From assembly GCA_022791135.1 (NCBI GenBank), contig JAAVYM010000073.1:1-41474 (forward strand): a stretch of DNA of 41,474 bases. The letters are read 5' to 3'. The notes below the pieces were generated by a model. The model ran no database searches and had not been told where the DNA came from. It was given only the letters and a program-made list of their open reading frames with translations. A program made the position numbers and the translations under genes. The stretch comes from Oscillibacter sp. (lineage in GTDB: Bacteria > Bacillota > Clostridia > Oscillospirales > Oscillospiraceae). Positions 15,150 through 22,954 of this stretch are shown in pieces (position 1 is the first letter of the stretch; every line of letters begins with the position of its first letter).

Positions 15150-16391
15150 GTGAGTAAACGTTTCTTAGCGGAACTGTTTGCGCTTTGCATGGCGCTGACC
15201 CTGCTGCCGGAGGCGGCGCTGGCGGCGGAAAACCCTTCTGGTAAACTTTATAATACAAAGGTCTATTGGGAGTTTGATGCAGAACATTGGACTCTTAAAT
15301 TCAGCGGCACAGGCAGCATGGGCCGCGGCGCTCTCTATGGGGAAGGCAGACCCTGGGGAAAATATCTAGCAGACATTCGAACGGTTATAGTAGGGTCCGG
15401 AATTACAAGTATCAGAAATTGCGCGCTCCAGGAGTGTGAAAACTTAACCTCTGTTATACTTCCGGGCACCCTCGAAAAAATAGGAGACTCCGCTTTTGCT
15501 GGCTGCCGCAGTTTACAGTCAATCGATATGCCGGCGAGTGTAACGGATTTAGATCACGGCGCTCCCGGTGTGTTCGCTAGATGCACATCCCTTCGGAATA
15601 TTTCGGTTTCGCCAAGTAACCCAAACGATGCCTCATATGGCGACGGAGCCTTGTATTCTAAAGATTTACAAGCGCTTCTGTATGTTCCCTTAGATTTAAG
15701 CGGGACATTTAAGGTCCCCCATGGAGTGCAGGAAATAGGGGCTAATGCCTTTGCTGGAAAAAATCTATCAACCATAATTCTTCCGAGCAGCATCACAAAG
15801 ATCGGGATGGGTGCGTTTTCGGGCAGTGAGGTCAGTTCAATCAATATCCCCTCAAATGTGACGGAAATCGGAGGCAGTGCATTTATGCATTGCGATAATA
15901 TAACGAGATTTGATATTCCGGCAAGTGTTACAAGTATTGGGGACTGGGCCTTTGGGGAGATGTTTAATAAAGAGATTCGCTTTTTCGGCAAGGTACCCGC
16001 ACTGGGGAAAAATTGCTTTAAGGGAGGCAACTATAGCATTTACTATCCGGCGAGAAATGCGAGCTGGACGGATGATGTTATGCAGGATTATGGAGGAACG
16101 AACATCACCTGGATCCCATGGGACCCTTATGGCCCCGGCACTCCTGACGTCCCCGACACCCCCGACGACGGCCAGCTCCACGGCAAAATCTCCGTCAGCG
16201 CCGTCTACAATGCCGAGGGGGAAAAAGTAACCCTGCGCGTCACGCCCGACCCGGGCTACAAGCTGGCCCTCTTCGAAGTCACTGATAACGACGGGATGCG
16301 GCCTATCTCCCTTTCCGACAGTGGGAGCACCTATACCTTTCTCATGCCCACGTACGATGTGACGGTCCACGTGAAATTCACAAAAATCTGA
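15150..16391 (+). CDS. Secreted BspA-like leucine-rich-repeat protein
   Basis: 413 residues from GTG 15150, chosen because AGAGGA precedes it and it gives a proper signal peptide (SKRFLAELFALCMALTLLPE, cleavage after A-L-A-A). The middle consists of BspA-type repeats (about 23 residues, pattern LxxIxIPxSVTxIGxxAFxxC; e.g. LEKIGDSAFAGC, VTEIGGSAFMHC). A Pro/Asp-rich linker (PGTPDVPDTPDDG) leads to a C-terminal beta domain of the divergent InlB-repeat kind (VTLRVTPDPGYKL...YTFLMPTYDVTVHVKF). No LPXTG, SLH or transmembrane anchor is present, so it is probably released or held non-covalently. BspA proteins are implicated in adhesion; the role here is inference. The repeat part looks AT-richer than the signal and C-terminal parts. 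Confidence 0.9.
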   Translation: MSKRFLAELFALCMALTLLPEAALAAENPSGKLYNTKVYWEFDAEHWTLKFSGTGSMGRGALYGEGRPWGKYLADIRTVIVGSGITSIRNCALQECENLTSVILPGTLEKIGDSAFAGCRSLQSIDMPASVTDLDHGAPGVFARCTSLRNISVSPSNPNDASYGDGALYSKDLQALLYVPLDLSGTFKVPHGVQEIGANAFAGKNLSTIILPSSITKIGMGAFSGSEVSSINIPSNVTEIGGSAFMHCDNITRFDIPASVTSIGDWAFGEMFNKEIRFFGKVPALGKNCFKGGNYSIYYPARNASWTDDVMQDYGGTNITWIPWDPYGPGTPDVPDTPDDGQLHGKISVSAVYNAEGEKVTLRVTPDPGYKLALFEVTDNDGMRPISLSDSGSTYTFLMPTYDVTVHVKFTKI

Positions 16392-16395
16392 CACA

Positions 16396-16441
16396 GCAGG
16401 CAAAAGCGGTGGACCAAAACTGGTCCGCCGCTTTTGCCTGC
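16396..16441. terminator. Bidirectional terminator between the BspA-like and P-ATPase genes
   Basis: A near-perfect 21-bp stem (GCAGGCAAAAGCGG and GGACCA halves, one mismatch) around an AAAC loop, located between convergent stop codons. The run of T/A pairs lies inside the stem. Confidence 0.75.
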
Positions 16442-16443
16442 GC

Positions 16444-18366
16444 TTATTTCCGGAACTCTTCCACATGGAGGCAGCGCATCGCATTTAAAATAGCGAGGAA
16501 TGCTACGCCCACGTCCGCGAATACCGCTTCCCACATGGTGGCCGTGCCGAAGGCCCCCAGCAGCAGCACCACCCCTTTGACTCCCAAGGCAAACCAGATA
16601 TTCTCCTTCACAATCCGGAGGGTCTTCCGGGAGATGCGCATGGCTAAAGCAATCTTAGCCGGGTTGTCATCCATCAGCACGATATCCGCTGCCTCAATGG
16701 CGGCGTCAGACCCCAACGCGCCCATGGCAATGCCCACGTCGGCCCGGCTGAGGACCGGCGCATCGTTGATGCCGTCCCCCACGAAGGCCAGAGCTGCGCC
16801 GGAGGATTTCCGGGAGAGGAGTTCCTCCACTCGCTCCACTTTGTCCGCCGGGAGCAGCTGGGCGTGGTATTCATCCAGGCCCAGCTCCCGGGCGACGGAC
16901 TTGGCTGTGGCCTCCGTGTCCCCGGTGAGCATGACGGCCCTCTTCACCCCGGTGGCCTTCAGGCCCTCTACCAGGGTCTTCGCCTCCGGCTTAAGAAGGT
17001 CCGAAATGATGATGTGCCCGGCGTACCGGCCTTCCGCCGTCACGTGGACAATCGTCCCCGGCTGATTGCAGGGTTCCCAGCGGACCCCTTCCCGCTCCAT
17101 CAGGCGGCTGTTGCCGGCGCAGACGGCTCTGCCGTCTACCTTTGCCGTAATGCCGTGACCGGCGATTTCCTCCACATCCGTGACCCGGCCGGGGTATGCC
17201 TCCTGTCCCCACGCCTTGCGCAGGGACAGGGAGATGGGATGGCTGGACCAGCTCTCCGCCAGGGCCGCCAGCTCCAGCAGCTCCTGCTCGTCAAAGCCTG
17301 GGGCGGGGTGCAGGGCAGTAACCGTAAAACTGCCTTGGGTCAGGGTACCGGTCTTGTCGAACACCACGGTTTCCGTTTTAGACAAAACCTCCAGATAGTT
17401 GCTGCCCTTCACCAAAATGCCGCACTTGCTGGCGCCGCCGATGCCGCCAAAAAAGCTCAGAGGCACGGAGATCACCAAGGCGCAGGGGCAGGAAATCACC
17501 AGGAAAATCAGCGCCCGGTGGAGCCAGCCGGTCCATTGCGTCCCGGCCAGGAATCCGGGCTGGGCGGAGGGCGGAACCAAAACCAGGGCCAGCGTGGGCA
17601 AAAGGAACAGCGCCAGGGCGGCCAGCACCACGCAGGGGGTGTAATACCGGGCGAAGCGGGTGATGAAGTTCTCGCTGGCGGCCTTCTTCTCCCCCGCGTT
17701 CTCTACCAGGTCCAAAATTTTTGAGACTGTGGACTCCTCGCAGGGCTTTGTGACCTTTACCCGCAGCAAGCCGGATCGATTCACGCAGCCGCTAATCACC
17801 GCGTCCCCCGGCCCCACGTCCCGGGGCGCGGGTTCGCCGGTGAGGGCCGCCGTGTCCAGGGCGGAGCTTCCCTCCAGGACCACACCGTCCAAGGGAATCC
17901 GCTCGCCGGGCTTCACCACGACGACTGCACCCACCTCCACATCCTCCGGGTCCACCTCTTCCAGGGTCCCGTCCTCCTGCTCCAGGTTGGCTGTTTCCGG
18001 CCGGATGTCCATCAGGGCGGCGATGGACTGGCGGGACTTGCCCACGGCATAGTCCTGGAAAAGCTCACCGGTCTGGTAGAAGAGCATGACGAAGACGGCC
18101 TCGGCGTATTCCCCGGTGGCGAAAGCTCCGACGGTGGCCAGAGCCATGAGGAAATTCTCGTCAAAGACCTGGCCGTTCAGGATGTTGCGCACGGCCTTCC
18201 AGAGGACGTCCCAGCCGATGACGGCGTAAGGGACCAGATACAGCACCCACTCGGCCCAGCCGGGAACCGGAAGCGCGGTGGGCAGCAGCTTCACAGCGAT
18301 CAGCAGCGCCGCCGCCAGAAGAATTCTAAACAGCATTTTCCGCTGCTTGCGGGTCAGGTTTTTCAT
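16444..18366 (-). CDS. Heavy-metal P1B-type ATPase (CadA/ZntA-like, Cd/Zn/Pb/Co exporter)
   Basis: A 640-residue membrane pump. Landmarks in order: paired N-terminal helices, the actuator TGEPAPR, the metal-binding CPC (VISCPCALVIS) in helix 6, phosphorylation site DKTGTLTQG, SHP of the nucleotide domain (SWSSHPISL), MLTGD and GDGINDAP, then two C-terminal helices with a conserved ADVGVAFLAILNAMR end. CPC with SHP and this C-terminus indicates a divalent-metal (Zn/Cd/Pb) pump rather than a copper pump. The usual N-terminal HMA domain is missing and is instead encoded by the separate gene at 18549-18767. ATG 18366 has AAGGAGG. A terminator follows the HMA gene, so the pump may have its own promoter or rely on read-through. 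Confidence 0.93.
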   Translation of the reverse strand: MKNLTRKQRKMLFRILLAAALLIAVKLLPTALPVPGWAEWVLYLVPYAVIGWDVLWKAVRNILNGQVFDENFLMALATVGAFATGEYAEAVFVMLFYQTGELFQDYAVGKSRQSIAALMDIRPETANLEQEDGTLEEVDPEDVEVGAVVVVKPGERIPLDGVVLEGSSALDTAALTGEPAPRDVGPGDAVISGCVNRSGLLRVKVTKPCEESTVSKILDLVENAGEKKAASENFITRFARYYTPCVVLAALALFLLPTLALVLVPPSAQPGFLAGTQWTGWLHRALIFLVISCPCALVISVPLSFFGGIGGASKCGILVKGSNYLEVLSKTETVVFDKTGTLTQGSFTVTALHPAPGFDEQELLELAALAESWSSHPISLSLRKAWGQEAYPGRVTDVEEIAGHGITAKVDGRAVCAGNSRLMEREGVRWEPCNQPGTIVHVTAEGRYAGHIIISDLLKPEAKTLVEGLKATGVKRAVMLTGDTEATAKSVARELGLDEYHAQLLPADKVERVEELLSRKSSGAALAFVGDGINDAPVLSRADVGIAMGALGSDAAIEAADIVLMDDNPAKIALAMRISRKTLRIVKENIWFALGVKGVVLLLGAFGTATMWEAVFADVGVAFLAILNAMRCLHVEEFRK

Positions 18367-18401
18367 CAGAACGCCTCCTTGAAAAGTTTACATTTTCCTG
18401 C

Positions 18402-18430
18402 TTGCGAGGTCCGCCCGGCTCTGCTATACT
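18402..18430 (+). promoter_or_regulatory. Promoter of candidate small RNA
   Basis: Plus strand TTGCGA (18402-18407), 17-bp spacer, TATACT (18425-18430). It points away from the P-ATPase gene and is followed within 80 nt by a terminator, with no coding frame between. Confidence 0.6.
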
Positions 18431-18435
18431 GGAGG

Positions 18436-18511
18436 CAGCATCCAGGCGGCGACGCCTCCGGTGCTCCAAGGAGATAGCCGCTGCTGTGATGGGTAGGCGG
18501 CTATCTTTTTT
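18436..18511 (+). ncRNA. Candidate ~75-nt small RNA with intrinsic terminator
   Basis: Begins about 6 nt after the TATACT box. A first hairpin AGGCG-GCGA-CGCCT (GNRA loop) sits inside an AGCA/TGCT outer stem. A second, GATAGCCGC/GCGGCTATC with a 15-nt loop (18473-18505), is followed by TTTTTT (18506-18511), a textbook terminator. It is transcribed opposite to the metal-resistance genes and covers the leader of the P-ATPase. No family assigned; antitoxin-like antisense RNAs of Firmicutes type I systems share the overall layout. Confidence 0.55.
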
Positions 18512-18518
18512 GCTTTCC

Positions 18519-18544
18519 AAAAAGCCCGCCCAAGGGCGGGCTTT
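18519..18544 (-). terminator. Terminator of the HMA gene
   Basis: GCCCGCCC/GGGCGGGC with a 2-nt spacer, followed on the minus strand by TTTTTGG. It lies 5 bp downstream of the HMA stop codon. Confidence 0.8.
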
Positions 18545-18548
18545 CGCC

Positions 18549-18767
18549 TTACAGATTGATTACGCAGTCTGGCTCCACCTTTTTGCAGACAGCCACGATC
18601 TCCTTCATGATGTCGTCGAAGCGGGCGTCGTCCGCGTCCACGGTCATTTTCTGGGCCATGAAGCTGACGGTGGCGTCGTGGACGCCGTCAATTTTCTTGA
18701 TGGCCTCTTCCATCTTCGCGGCGCAGTTGGCGCAGTCCAGATCGGTGAGCTTGAAACGCTTTTTCAT
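18549..18767 (-). CDS. Single-domain heavy-metal-associated (HMA) protein
   Basis: 72 residues, a single ferredoxin-like HMA domain. The metal site is LDCANCAAKME (C-x2-C) near the N-terminus, followed by IKKIDGVHDATVSFMAQKMT, the typical strand-loop-helix. A preceding Asp (DLDCANC) is characteristic of HMA domains of Zn/Cd/Pb pumps rather than copper chaperones. It is probably the detached N-terminal metal-binding domain of the adjacent P-ATPase, delivering or sensing metal. AGGAG precedes the ATG. It follows the ArsR gene on the same strand, and an operator-like ATATGTTCATATG lies in the gap. Confidence 0.9.
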   Translation of the reverse strand: MKKRFKLTDLDCANCAAKMEEAIKKIDGVHDATVSFMAQKMTVDADDARFDDIMKEIVAVCKKVEPDCVINL

Positions 18768-18781
18768 GGTAATCTCCTCCT

Positions 18782-18795
18782 GATATGTTCATATG
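18782..18795 (-). promoter_or_regulatory. Third ArsR operator-like sequence in the HMA leader
   Basis: ATATGTTCATATG repeats the core of the two operators upstream of arsR (19192-19227). It could allow separate metal control of the HMA gene. Confidence 0.4.
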
Positions 18796-18816
18796 TCGGC
18801 GCATGGGACTACAAAA

Positions 18817-19179
18817 TCATTCGCGGACGTGCTCCAGGCCCTGGTCGATGATGGTCTTTACGTGGTCGTCTGCCAGGGAGTAAAACACTGTCTTGCCCTC
18901 CCGCCGGGCCTTCACCAGGCGGGCGTTTTTCAGGGCGCGGAGCTGGTGGGAAATGGCCGACTGGGTCATGCCCAGCAGCGCCGCGATGTCGCAGACGCAC
19001 ATCTCCGATTCAAAGAGTACGTACAGAATCCGCACCCGGGTGGAGTCGCCGAAAATGCGGAACAGCTCCGTCAGGTCGTAAAGGGTGTCCTCCCCCGGCA
19101 GCTCCCGGCGCACCCGTTCCACCAGCTCCTCGTGGGCGTGGATAAAGTCGCAGCACTCCACAGTATAGCGGTCTTCCAT
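18817..19179 (-). CDS. ArsR/SmtB-family metal-responsive repressor
   Basis: 120 residues with a winged helix-turn-helix (LGMTQSAISHQLRALKNARL). Two metal sites are visible. The alpha-3 site ESEMCVCD has C61, C63 and D64; the alpha-5 site DDHVKTIIDQGLEHVRE gives D104, H106, H117 and E120, the same set and numbering as SmtB. An N-terminal ECCDFIHAH adds cysteines and His as in CadC. Such proteins leave DNA when Zn, Cd or Pb binds. It leads the HMA/P-ATPase cluster and is preceded by a promoter overlapped by TCATATGTTCAT repeats. Confidence 0.92.
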   Translation of the reverse strand: MEDRYTVECCDFIHAHEELVERVRRELPGEDTLYDLTELFRIFGDSTRVRILYVLFESEMCVCDIAALLGMTQSAISHQLRALKNARLVKARREGKTVFYSLADDHVKTIIDQGLEHVRE

Positions 19180-19191
19180 AGGCGGCTCCTT

Positions 19192-19253
19192 TCATATGTT
19201 CATTTGAACGTCTGTTCATATGTTCATTATACTCGCCGCTTCCGGTTTGTCAA
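19192..19253 (-). promoter_or_regulatory. arsR promoter with duplicated operator
   Basis: Minus strand TTGACA (19248-19253), 16-bp spacer, TATAAT (19226-19231). Two exact 12-bp copies of TCATATGTTCAT (19192-19203 and 19216-19227), 24 bp apart, cover the -10 and the transcript start; paired with TTGAAC/GTTCA halves they form the imperfect inverted repeats typical of ArsR/SmtB sites. Confidence 0.75.
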
Positions 19254-19332
19254 GGCCCTTTTCAAAAAAAGTGGAAATGCGGCGGGGGATGTGGTATACT
19301 GGCGCTGCACTTTGAATTTGAGGAGATGTCCT

Positions 19333-19767
19333 ATGGAGGATCGGGGGGCCATTCGGCTTGAGGCCTTGAAACTGGGGGCCAACGCCTTCACAACTCACAA
19401 TTTTATGGAGCTGGAGTCCGCCGGGCCGGGGCGGGCGGTGTACCGCCTGACGATCCGGCCCGAGAGCCGGAACCCCTTCGGCATGGTCCACGGCGGGGCG
19501 CTGTACACCCTGGCGGACGACGCCGCCGGGGCCGCCGCCCACAGCGACGGGCGGCACTATGTGACCCAGAGCGGCAACCTGCACTTCCTGGACAACCGGG
19601 CGCACGGGGTTATCCGAGCCACGGGGCAGGTCCGGCACCGGGGGCGGTCCACCGTACTGGTGTCCGTTGAGATTACCGGCGAAGACGGGGCGCTGCTGGC
19701 GGCGGGGGAGTTTTCCTACTTCTGCGTGGATCGGGCGCGCATGGCCCAGCGGGCTGAGGAAACCTGA
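19333..19767 (+). CDS. PaaI-type hotdog-fold thioesterase
   Basis: 144 residues. ATG 19333 has AGGAGATG upstream; the same frame is open far upstream but only across the divergent arsR gene. The core NPFGMVHGGALYTLADDAAG carries the HGG and Asp of the PaaI/4HBT hotdog fold, followed by a strand-rich half. These enzymes hydrolyse acyl- or aryl-CoA esters in the cytosol. It is divergent from arsR with a 150-bp gap and looks monocistronic, ending at a bidirectional terminator, so there is no clue to its substrate. Confidence 0.88.
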   Translation: MEDRGAIRLEALKLGANAFTTHNFMELESAGPGRAVYRLTIRPESRNPFGMVHGGALYTLADDAAGAAAHSDGRHYVTQSGNLHFLDNRAHGVIRATGQVRHRGRSTVLVSVEITGEDGALLAAGEFSYFCVDRARMAQRAEET

Positions 19768-19768
19768 A

Positions 19769-19800
19769 TGCCGGGGCGTCCAATTCAGGACGCCCCGGCA
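19769..19800. terminator. Bidirectional terminator between thioesterase and SpoIIR genes
   Basis: A perfect 13-bp stem TGCCGGGGCGTCC/GGACGCCCCGGCA with loop AATTCA between convergent genes. T-runs are short on both sides. Confidence 0.7.
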
Positions 19801-19805
19801 TTTGC

Positions 19806-20426
19806 TTAGGGCAGCTTGGCCTCCAGGCCCCGCCAGAACTCCACCAGCTTGCTCTTGAGCACGTAGCCCTCGTTCTCCTCGGTGATCAGGCCTACCTGCC
19901 CGGGGGAGAGACCCGCCGCCAGGGCCGTCTCCGGCACCTCCTCCGCCGCTGCTGCGCAAAGAGGCGGGAAGACCACGCACCACCAGTTCCGCCCCGCGCC
20001 CTCGCCGATGACGATGCGCAGGGCCAGGTACTTCCCTGCCGGAAGGGTGAAGCCCTCGTACTCTCGGGTGGGGAAGGACGCGTCCTCCAGGCGGACGGAT
20101 ACCCTGTAATCATAGCCGTTGGCCCGGATTTCCTCCACGGCAATCCTTTCCATCTCCAGAAGGCGCCCCCGGAGCAGGGCCTCCGCCTCCCGGCGGTCGG
20201 CGGAACCAGCCAAAATCGGCTCGGTATAGGCCAGGATGCGGTCCCGGACCTTCAGCTTCAGAGCCTGGTCCTCCTCCGAATCGGAATTGGCCAGCACATG
20301 CAGGCGGACTACCCGGTCCGACAGTTCCTGGCCTGTTTGCAGCGCCATGGCCCCCGACGCCAAGCCCACCGCCAGTGCCAGCAGCAGCGTAACCTCGATC
20401 CACTTCAGCTTTCCCTTCGTCTTCAT
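19806..20426 (-). CDS. spoIIR: Stage II sporulation protein R
   Basis: 206 residues: an N-terminal hydrophobic segment (WIEVTLLLALAVGLASGAMA), then VVRLHVLANSDSEEDQALKL and LKVRDRILAYTEPIL, the conserved SpoIIR block, and NWWCVVFPPLC. SpoIIR is made in the forespore under sigma-F, exported, and triggers SpoIIGA to process pro-sigma-E in the mother cell. Two ATGs exist: 20438 abuts the purine-rich GGAAAGGA, while 20426 lies 12 bases away; the shorter is used here without certainty. Upstream, GGTATA about 15 bp before GTCCATGCTT resembles a weak sigma-F/G promoter. It shows that the organism has the sporulation programme. Confidence 0.93.
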   Translation of the reverse strand: MKTKGKLKWIEVTLLLALAVGLASGAMALQTGQELSDRVVRLHVLANSDSEEDQALKLKVRDRILAYTEPILAGSADRREAEALLRGRLLEMERIAVEEIRANGYDYRVSVRLEDASFPTREYEGFTLPAGKYLALRIVIGEGAGRNWWCVVFPPLCAAAAEEVPETALAAGLSPGQVGLITEENEGYVLKSKLVEFWRGLEAKLP

Positions 20427-20521
20427 CCGGCCGTCCATTCCTTTCCCGGCCCGCGGTCAATTGTTCCGGGCCTTTGAGAAAAGCATGGACGGATATTCCA
20501 GTTTTTATACCTTGGGACGTA

Positions 20522-20552
20522 CAAAGCCCGCCGGAAAAACCGGCGGGCTTTG
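20522..20552 (-). terminator. Terminator of the DUF1576 gene
   Basis: CAAAGCCCGCCGG/CCGGCGGGCTTTG, 13 bp with an AAAAA loop (TTTTT on the minus strand), 8 bp downstream of the stop codon. Confidence 0.75.
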
Positions 20553-20560
20553 AAACTTTT

Positions 20561-21958
20561 TCAGTTCTCCTCCGCCTCCGGGGCGGGAACCGGCGAGGAT
20601 TCGGCCTCTCTTTCCAAGGGTTCGTCCGGGGCCACCTCCCCTTTCTTGAGCGTGGCGGGATCAATGGGCGCGCTCTCTTCAAACTGATCGTAATAGTCCT
20701 CGTTCTGAAGGGTGGGACGGCGCTTCCGGCCAATGGCCGTAATGGTGGGGTAAAGAACGATGGCGATTAATCCCCCGGAAAAGCCGTTGTTATACAGATT
20801 CAGCCCTGCCACAGGCCCCCCGGTTTGGAGCACCAGGGAGGCATGGATAAATCCGGCAAGAATGCCGTAGGGCCAGCCAAAGTGCCCGGAAATGGGGGCC
20901 AGAGTAGTTCCGAACAGGCCCGCCAGCTGGAGGGACGGATAGTCCGGAGTATGATGCATCCCATAGGCCCCTACGTAAACACCCAGCATGACGGGGATAA
21001 TGTTCCGGGCATGCTTGCCGAAGGCCGAAAAGCCCATGATGGTAAAAATGCCGCCCAAGGTGGGACCATTGAGATCCCCGCCCACCAGAAGGACGTAAGC
21101 CATGCCCAGCAGGCCGTTGACGCCGATGTTCACCATCACTGGGCCATAGCCGAACATGCGCAGGTAGTCGCTGGGTGCCCGGCCGGTGGTGGAGAGCAGA
21201 CGGCAATACCCCGTCCAGACAGACCAGGCGGGAATGTTTGTGGCAAAAAAGCCCAACAAAATCAGCGCTGCGCACAGCAGCCCCAGCACGGCAATGAAGC
21301 CCTGGTTGTAGCCTGTGGCCCAGTAGAGCACGGAGTCCGGGCTGTCGCCGAAGGCCGTCATTACCGGGACCACCATCATGGCGAACAGGCCGCAGGCGAA
21401 GCCCATATTGTAGAGGTTCATGCCGTTTTGTACCTTGTAGGTGTAGGACGACAGAGAGGGCAAGATGAAGCCAATGACAATGCCCGCTGCAATACCCAGG
21501 GGAATGCTGGCGTGGATGCTGCCCAAGGACATGTAGCTGACCAGCGGGGCCAGGGAGGTGGCCAGCAGGGCCACAGAGGCATGCTTGGAAAAAGGTTCTT
21601 TTTGATACTTGGCATAGAGCCAGGTGCCCAGGATAATGGGCCATATGTTGATAAAATTCTTGCCGAAGAGGGAAAAACCCGCCATCAGTCCCATTTCCAC
21701 AATGGTAAAGCCGTTAAAGGGATCGCCGGAAAACTTGATGATACAGATGGAGATCATCGTCACCAGTCCCGCGTTGACCAGGGCTGCGCCAGGGCCGCCG
21801 ATGGAGACGTAGTCTGTAATCAGCAGATCCTGCATCGTGACGATGGACCACAGTCCCCGCAGAATGTCCAGGGGCGCTTCCAGGCACAGGCCCAAGAGCA
21901 TCAGTCCGGCGGAAAGCACTAAAGTGGCTGGGAAAAGATTTTGATAGCGGTTCTGCAC
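20561..21958 (-). CDS. DUF1576-family polytopic membrane protein
   Basis: 465 residues with about 12 hydrophobic segments and two similar halves: SGDPFNGFTIVEMGLMAGFS in the first and LNGPTLGGIFTIMGFSAFGK in the second, both ending in LYNMGF/LYNNGF-type motifs. This duplicated layout is the DUF1576 family, probably transporters of unknown substrate. The C-terminus is an acidic Pro/Glu tail. The start is GTG 21958 behind GGGAGGGA: the upstream ATG at 21997 overlaps the TATAAT of the promoter and cannot be on the mRNA. Monocistronic. Confidence 0.85.
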   Translation of the reverse strand: MQNRYQNLFPATLVLSAGLMLLGLCLEAPLDILRGLWSIVTMQDLLITDYVSIGGPGAALVNAGLVTMISICIIKFSGDPFNGFTIVEMGLMAGFSLFGKNFINIWPIILGTWLYAKYQKEPFSKHASVALLATSLAPLVSYMSLGSIHASIPLGIAAGIVIGFILPSLSSYTYKVQNGMNLYNMGFACGLFAMMVVPVMTAFGDSPDSVLYWATGYNQGFIAVLGLLCAALILLGFFATNIPAWSVWTGYCRLLSTTGRAPSDYLRMFGYGPVMVNIGVNGLLGMAYVLLVGGDLNGPTLGGIFTIMGFSAFGKHARNIIPVMLGVYVGAYGMHHTPDYPSLQLAGLFGTTLAPISGHFGWPYGILAGFIHASLVLQTGGPVAGLNLYNNGFSGGLIAIVLYPTITAIGRKRRPTLQNEDYYDQFEESAPIDPATLKKGEVAPDEPLEREAESSPVPAPEAEEN

Positions 21959-21995
21959 GGCGGTCCCTCCCCTATTTGAATATATCGGCTTTTCC

Positions 21996-22024
21996 ATTAT
22001 ACCGGAAAAGCCTTCCAGGTGCAA
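21996..22024 (-). promoter_or_regulatory. Promoter of the DUF1576 gene
   Basis: Minus strand TTGCAC (22019-22024), 17-bp spacer, TATAAT (21996-22001). It implies a leader of about 30 nt and fixes the GTG start of the gene. Confidence 0.75.
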
Positions 22025-22162
22025 GGGGGATTTGTGGATTCCGCTGAGGAACATGCGAGCTTTGCGCAGGAGGTGAAAAGACCGGCCCGACGGATTTCAA
22101 GTTTTTCCGGCGCGGGCGGCCTTTCGCGCAAGGGTGTTCCAGGAAGCACAGCCTGCGCATCC

Positions 22163-22954
22163 TCAGTGTTCCCGGATTTCAAACGCCTGGGGGGGCATGG
22201 AGTCTGACAGGGCCATAAGTGTGCGGTTGAAGCCGCCGCTGTAGTCGAAGCGCACATCGGACAGGGTGCTCCCACTGAGGCGGTCCGGCATAGAGAAGGT
22301 AAAGCGGCTTCCCTTTCCCTGGCGGGACTCCGCCGTAATGGCCCCCTCATGGCCCCGGGCAATCCCCCAGCACAGCGCCAAGCCCAGGCCCAGACCCTGG
22401 GACGGCGGGGAGGGACGTTCAGCCTGGTGGTAGCTGTCAAACAACCGCTCCAGACGTTCCGGAGGGATGCCCTCACCGGTATCCTCCACGGAGAGGAAGA
22501 TGCGTTTCGCCGCCAGGCGCAGTTCTACGGTAATCAGCCCGCCCCGAGGGGTGAACTTAAAGGCATTGGATAAAAGCTGATACAAGAGATGCTCCAGCGC
22601 GTCGGAGCAAAAGGCGCAGATGTGTTTCTCCGAGGCGCAGAGCAAACGGGTCTCCAACCCCCGCAACGGGGCCAGAGACGAGACTTTGGCAAAAATGTCT
22701 GTTACAAGCTCCACGATGTCCCCATCCTGGAGGGGCAGCGGTTCCCCGTTGAGATACGAGGTGGCGGTGAGGTTATTTACCAGCCGGATCAGCTGGTAAT
22801 AGCTCTGGTCCACCAGAGCAGCCTTGGCGTCCAAGGCGGCATCCTGCTCCCTTGCAGCGGCAGGCGCCAGCCGGTTGGCTGCAAAGTAGAGATTACTCAG
22901 CGCACTCCGCATCTGCGCCGCCGCTTGTGGAAGCAGAGAGAGGTCTAAATCCAT
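22163..22954 (-). CDS. Histidine-kinase-like ATPase without a sensor or an evident phospho-His
   Basis: 263 residues, cytoplasmic, no membrane segment. The second half is a full HATPase_c domain: N box LLYQLLSNAFKFTPRG, G1 VEDTGEGIP, F box and G2 QGLGLGLALC, G3 GKGSRFTF. The first half is helical and resembles a dimerisation domain (AAAQMRSALSNLYFAANRLA...LIRLVNNLTA), but the H-E/D-x-R-T/N-P signature is missing, so it may not autophosphorylate. It could act as a phosphotransfer or inhibitory partner. A promoter and four Spo0A-like boxes lie upstream, which suggests, without proof, a link to the Spo0A network. No response regulator is nearby. Confidence 0.85.
   Translation of the reverse strand: MDLDLSLLPQAAAQMRSALSNLYFAANRLAPAAAREQDAALDAKAALVDQSYYQLIRLVNNLTATSYLNGEPLPLQDGDIVELVTDIFAKVSSLAPLRGLETRLLCASEKHICAFCSDALEHLLYQLLSNAFKFTPRGGLITVELRLAAKRIFLSVEDTGEGIPPERLERLFDSYHQAERPSPPSQGLGLGLALCWGIARGHEGAITAESRQGKGSRFTFSMPDRLSGSTLSDVRFDYSGGFNRTLMALSDSMPPQAFEIREH

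Noticed and set aside
20825..21922. A 365-codon plus-strand frame opposite the DUF1576 gene.
   Set aside because: Antisense shadow without a ribosome binding site or family motifs.
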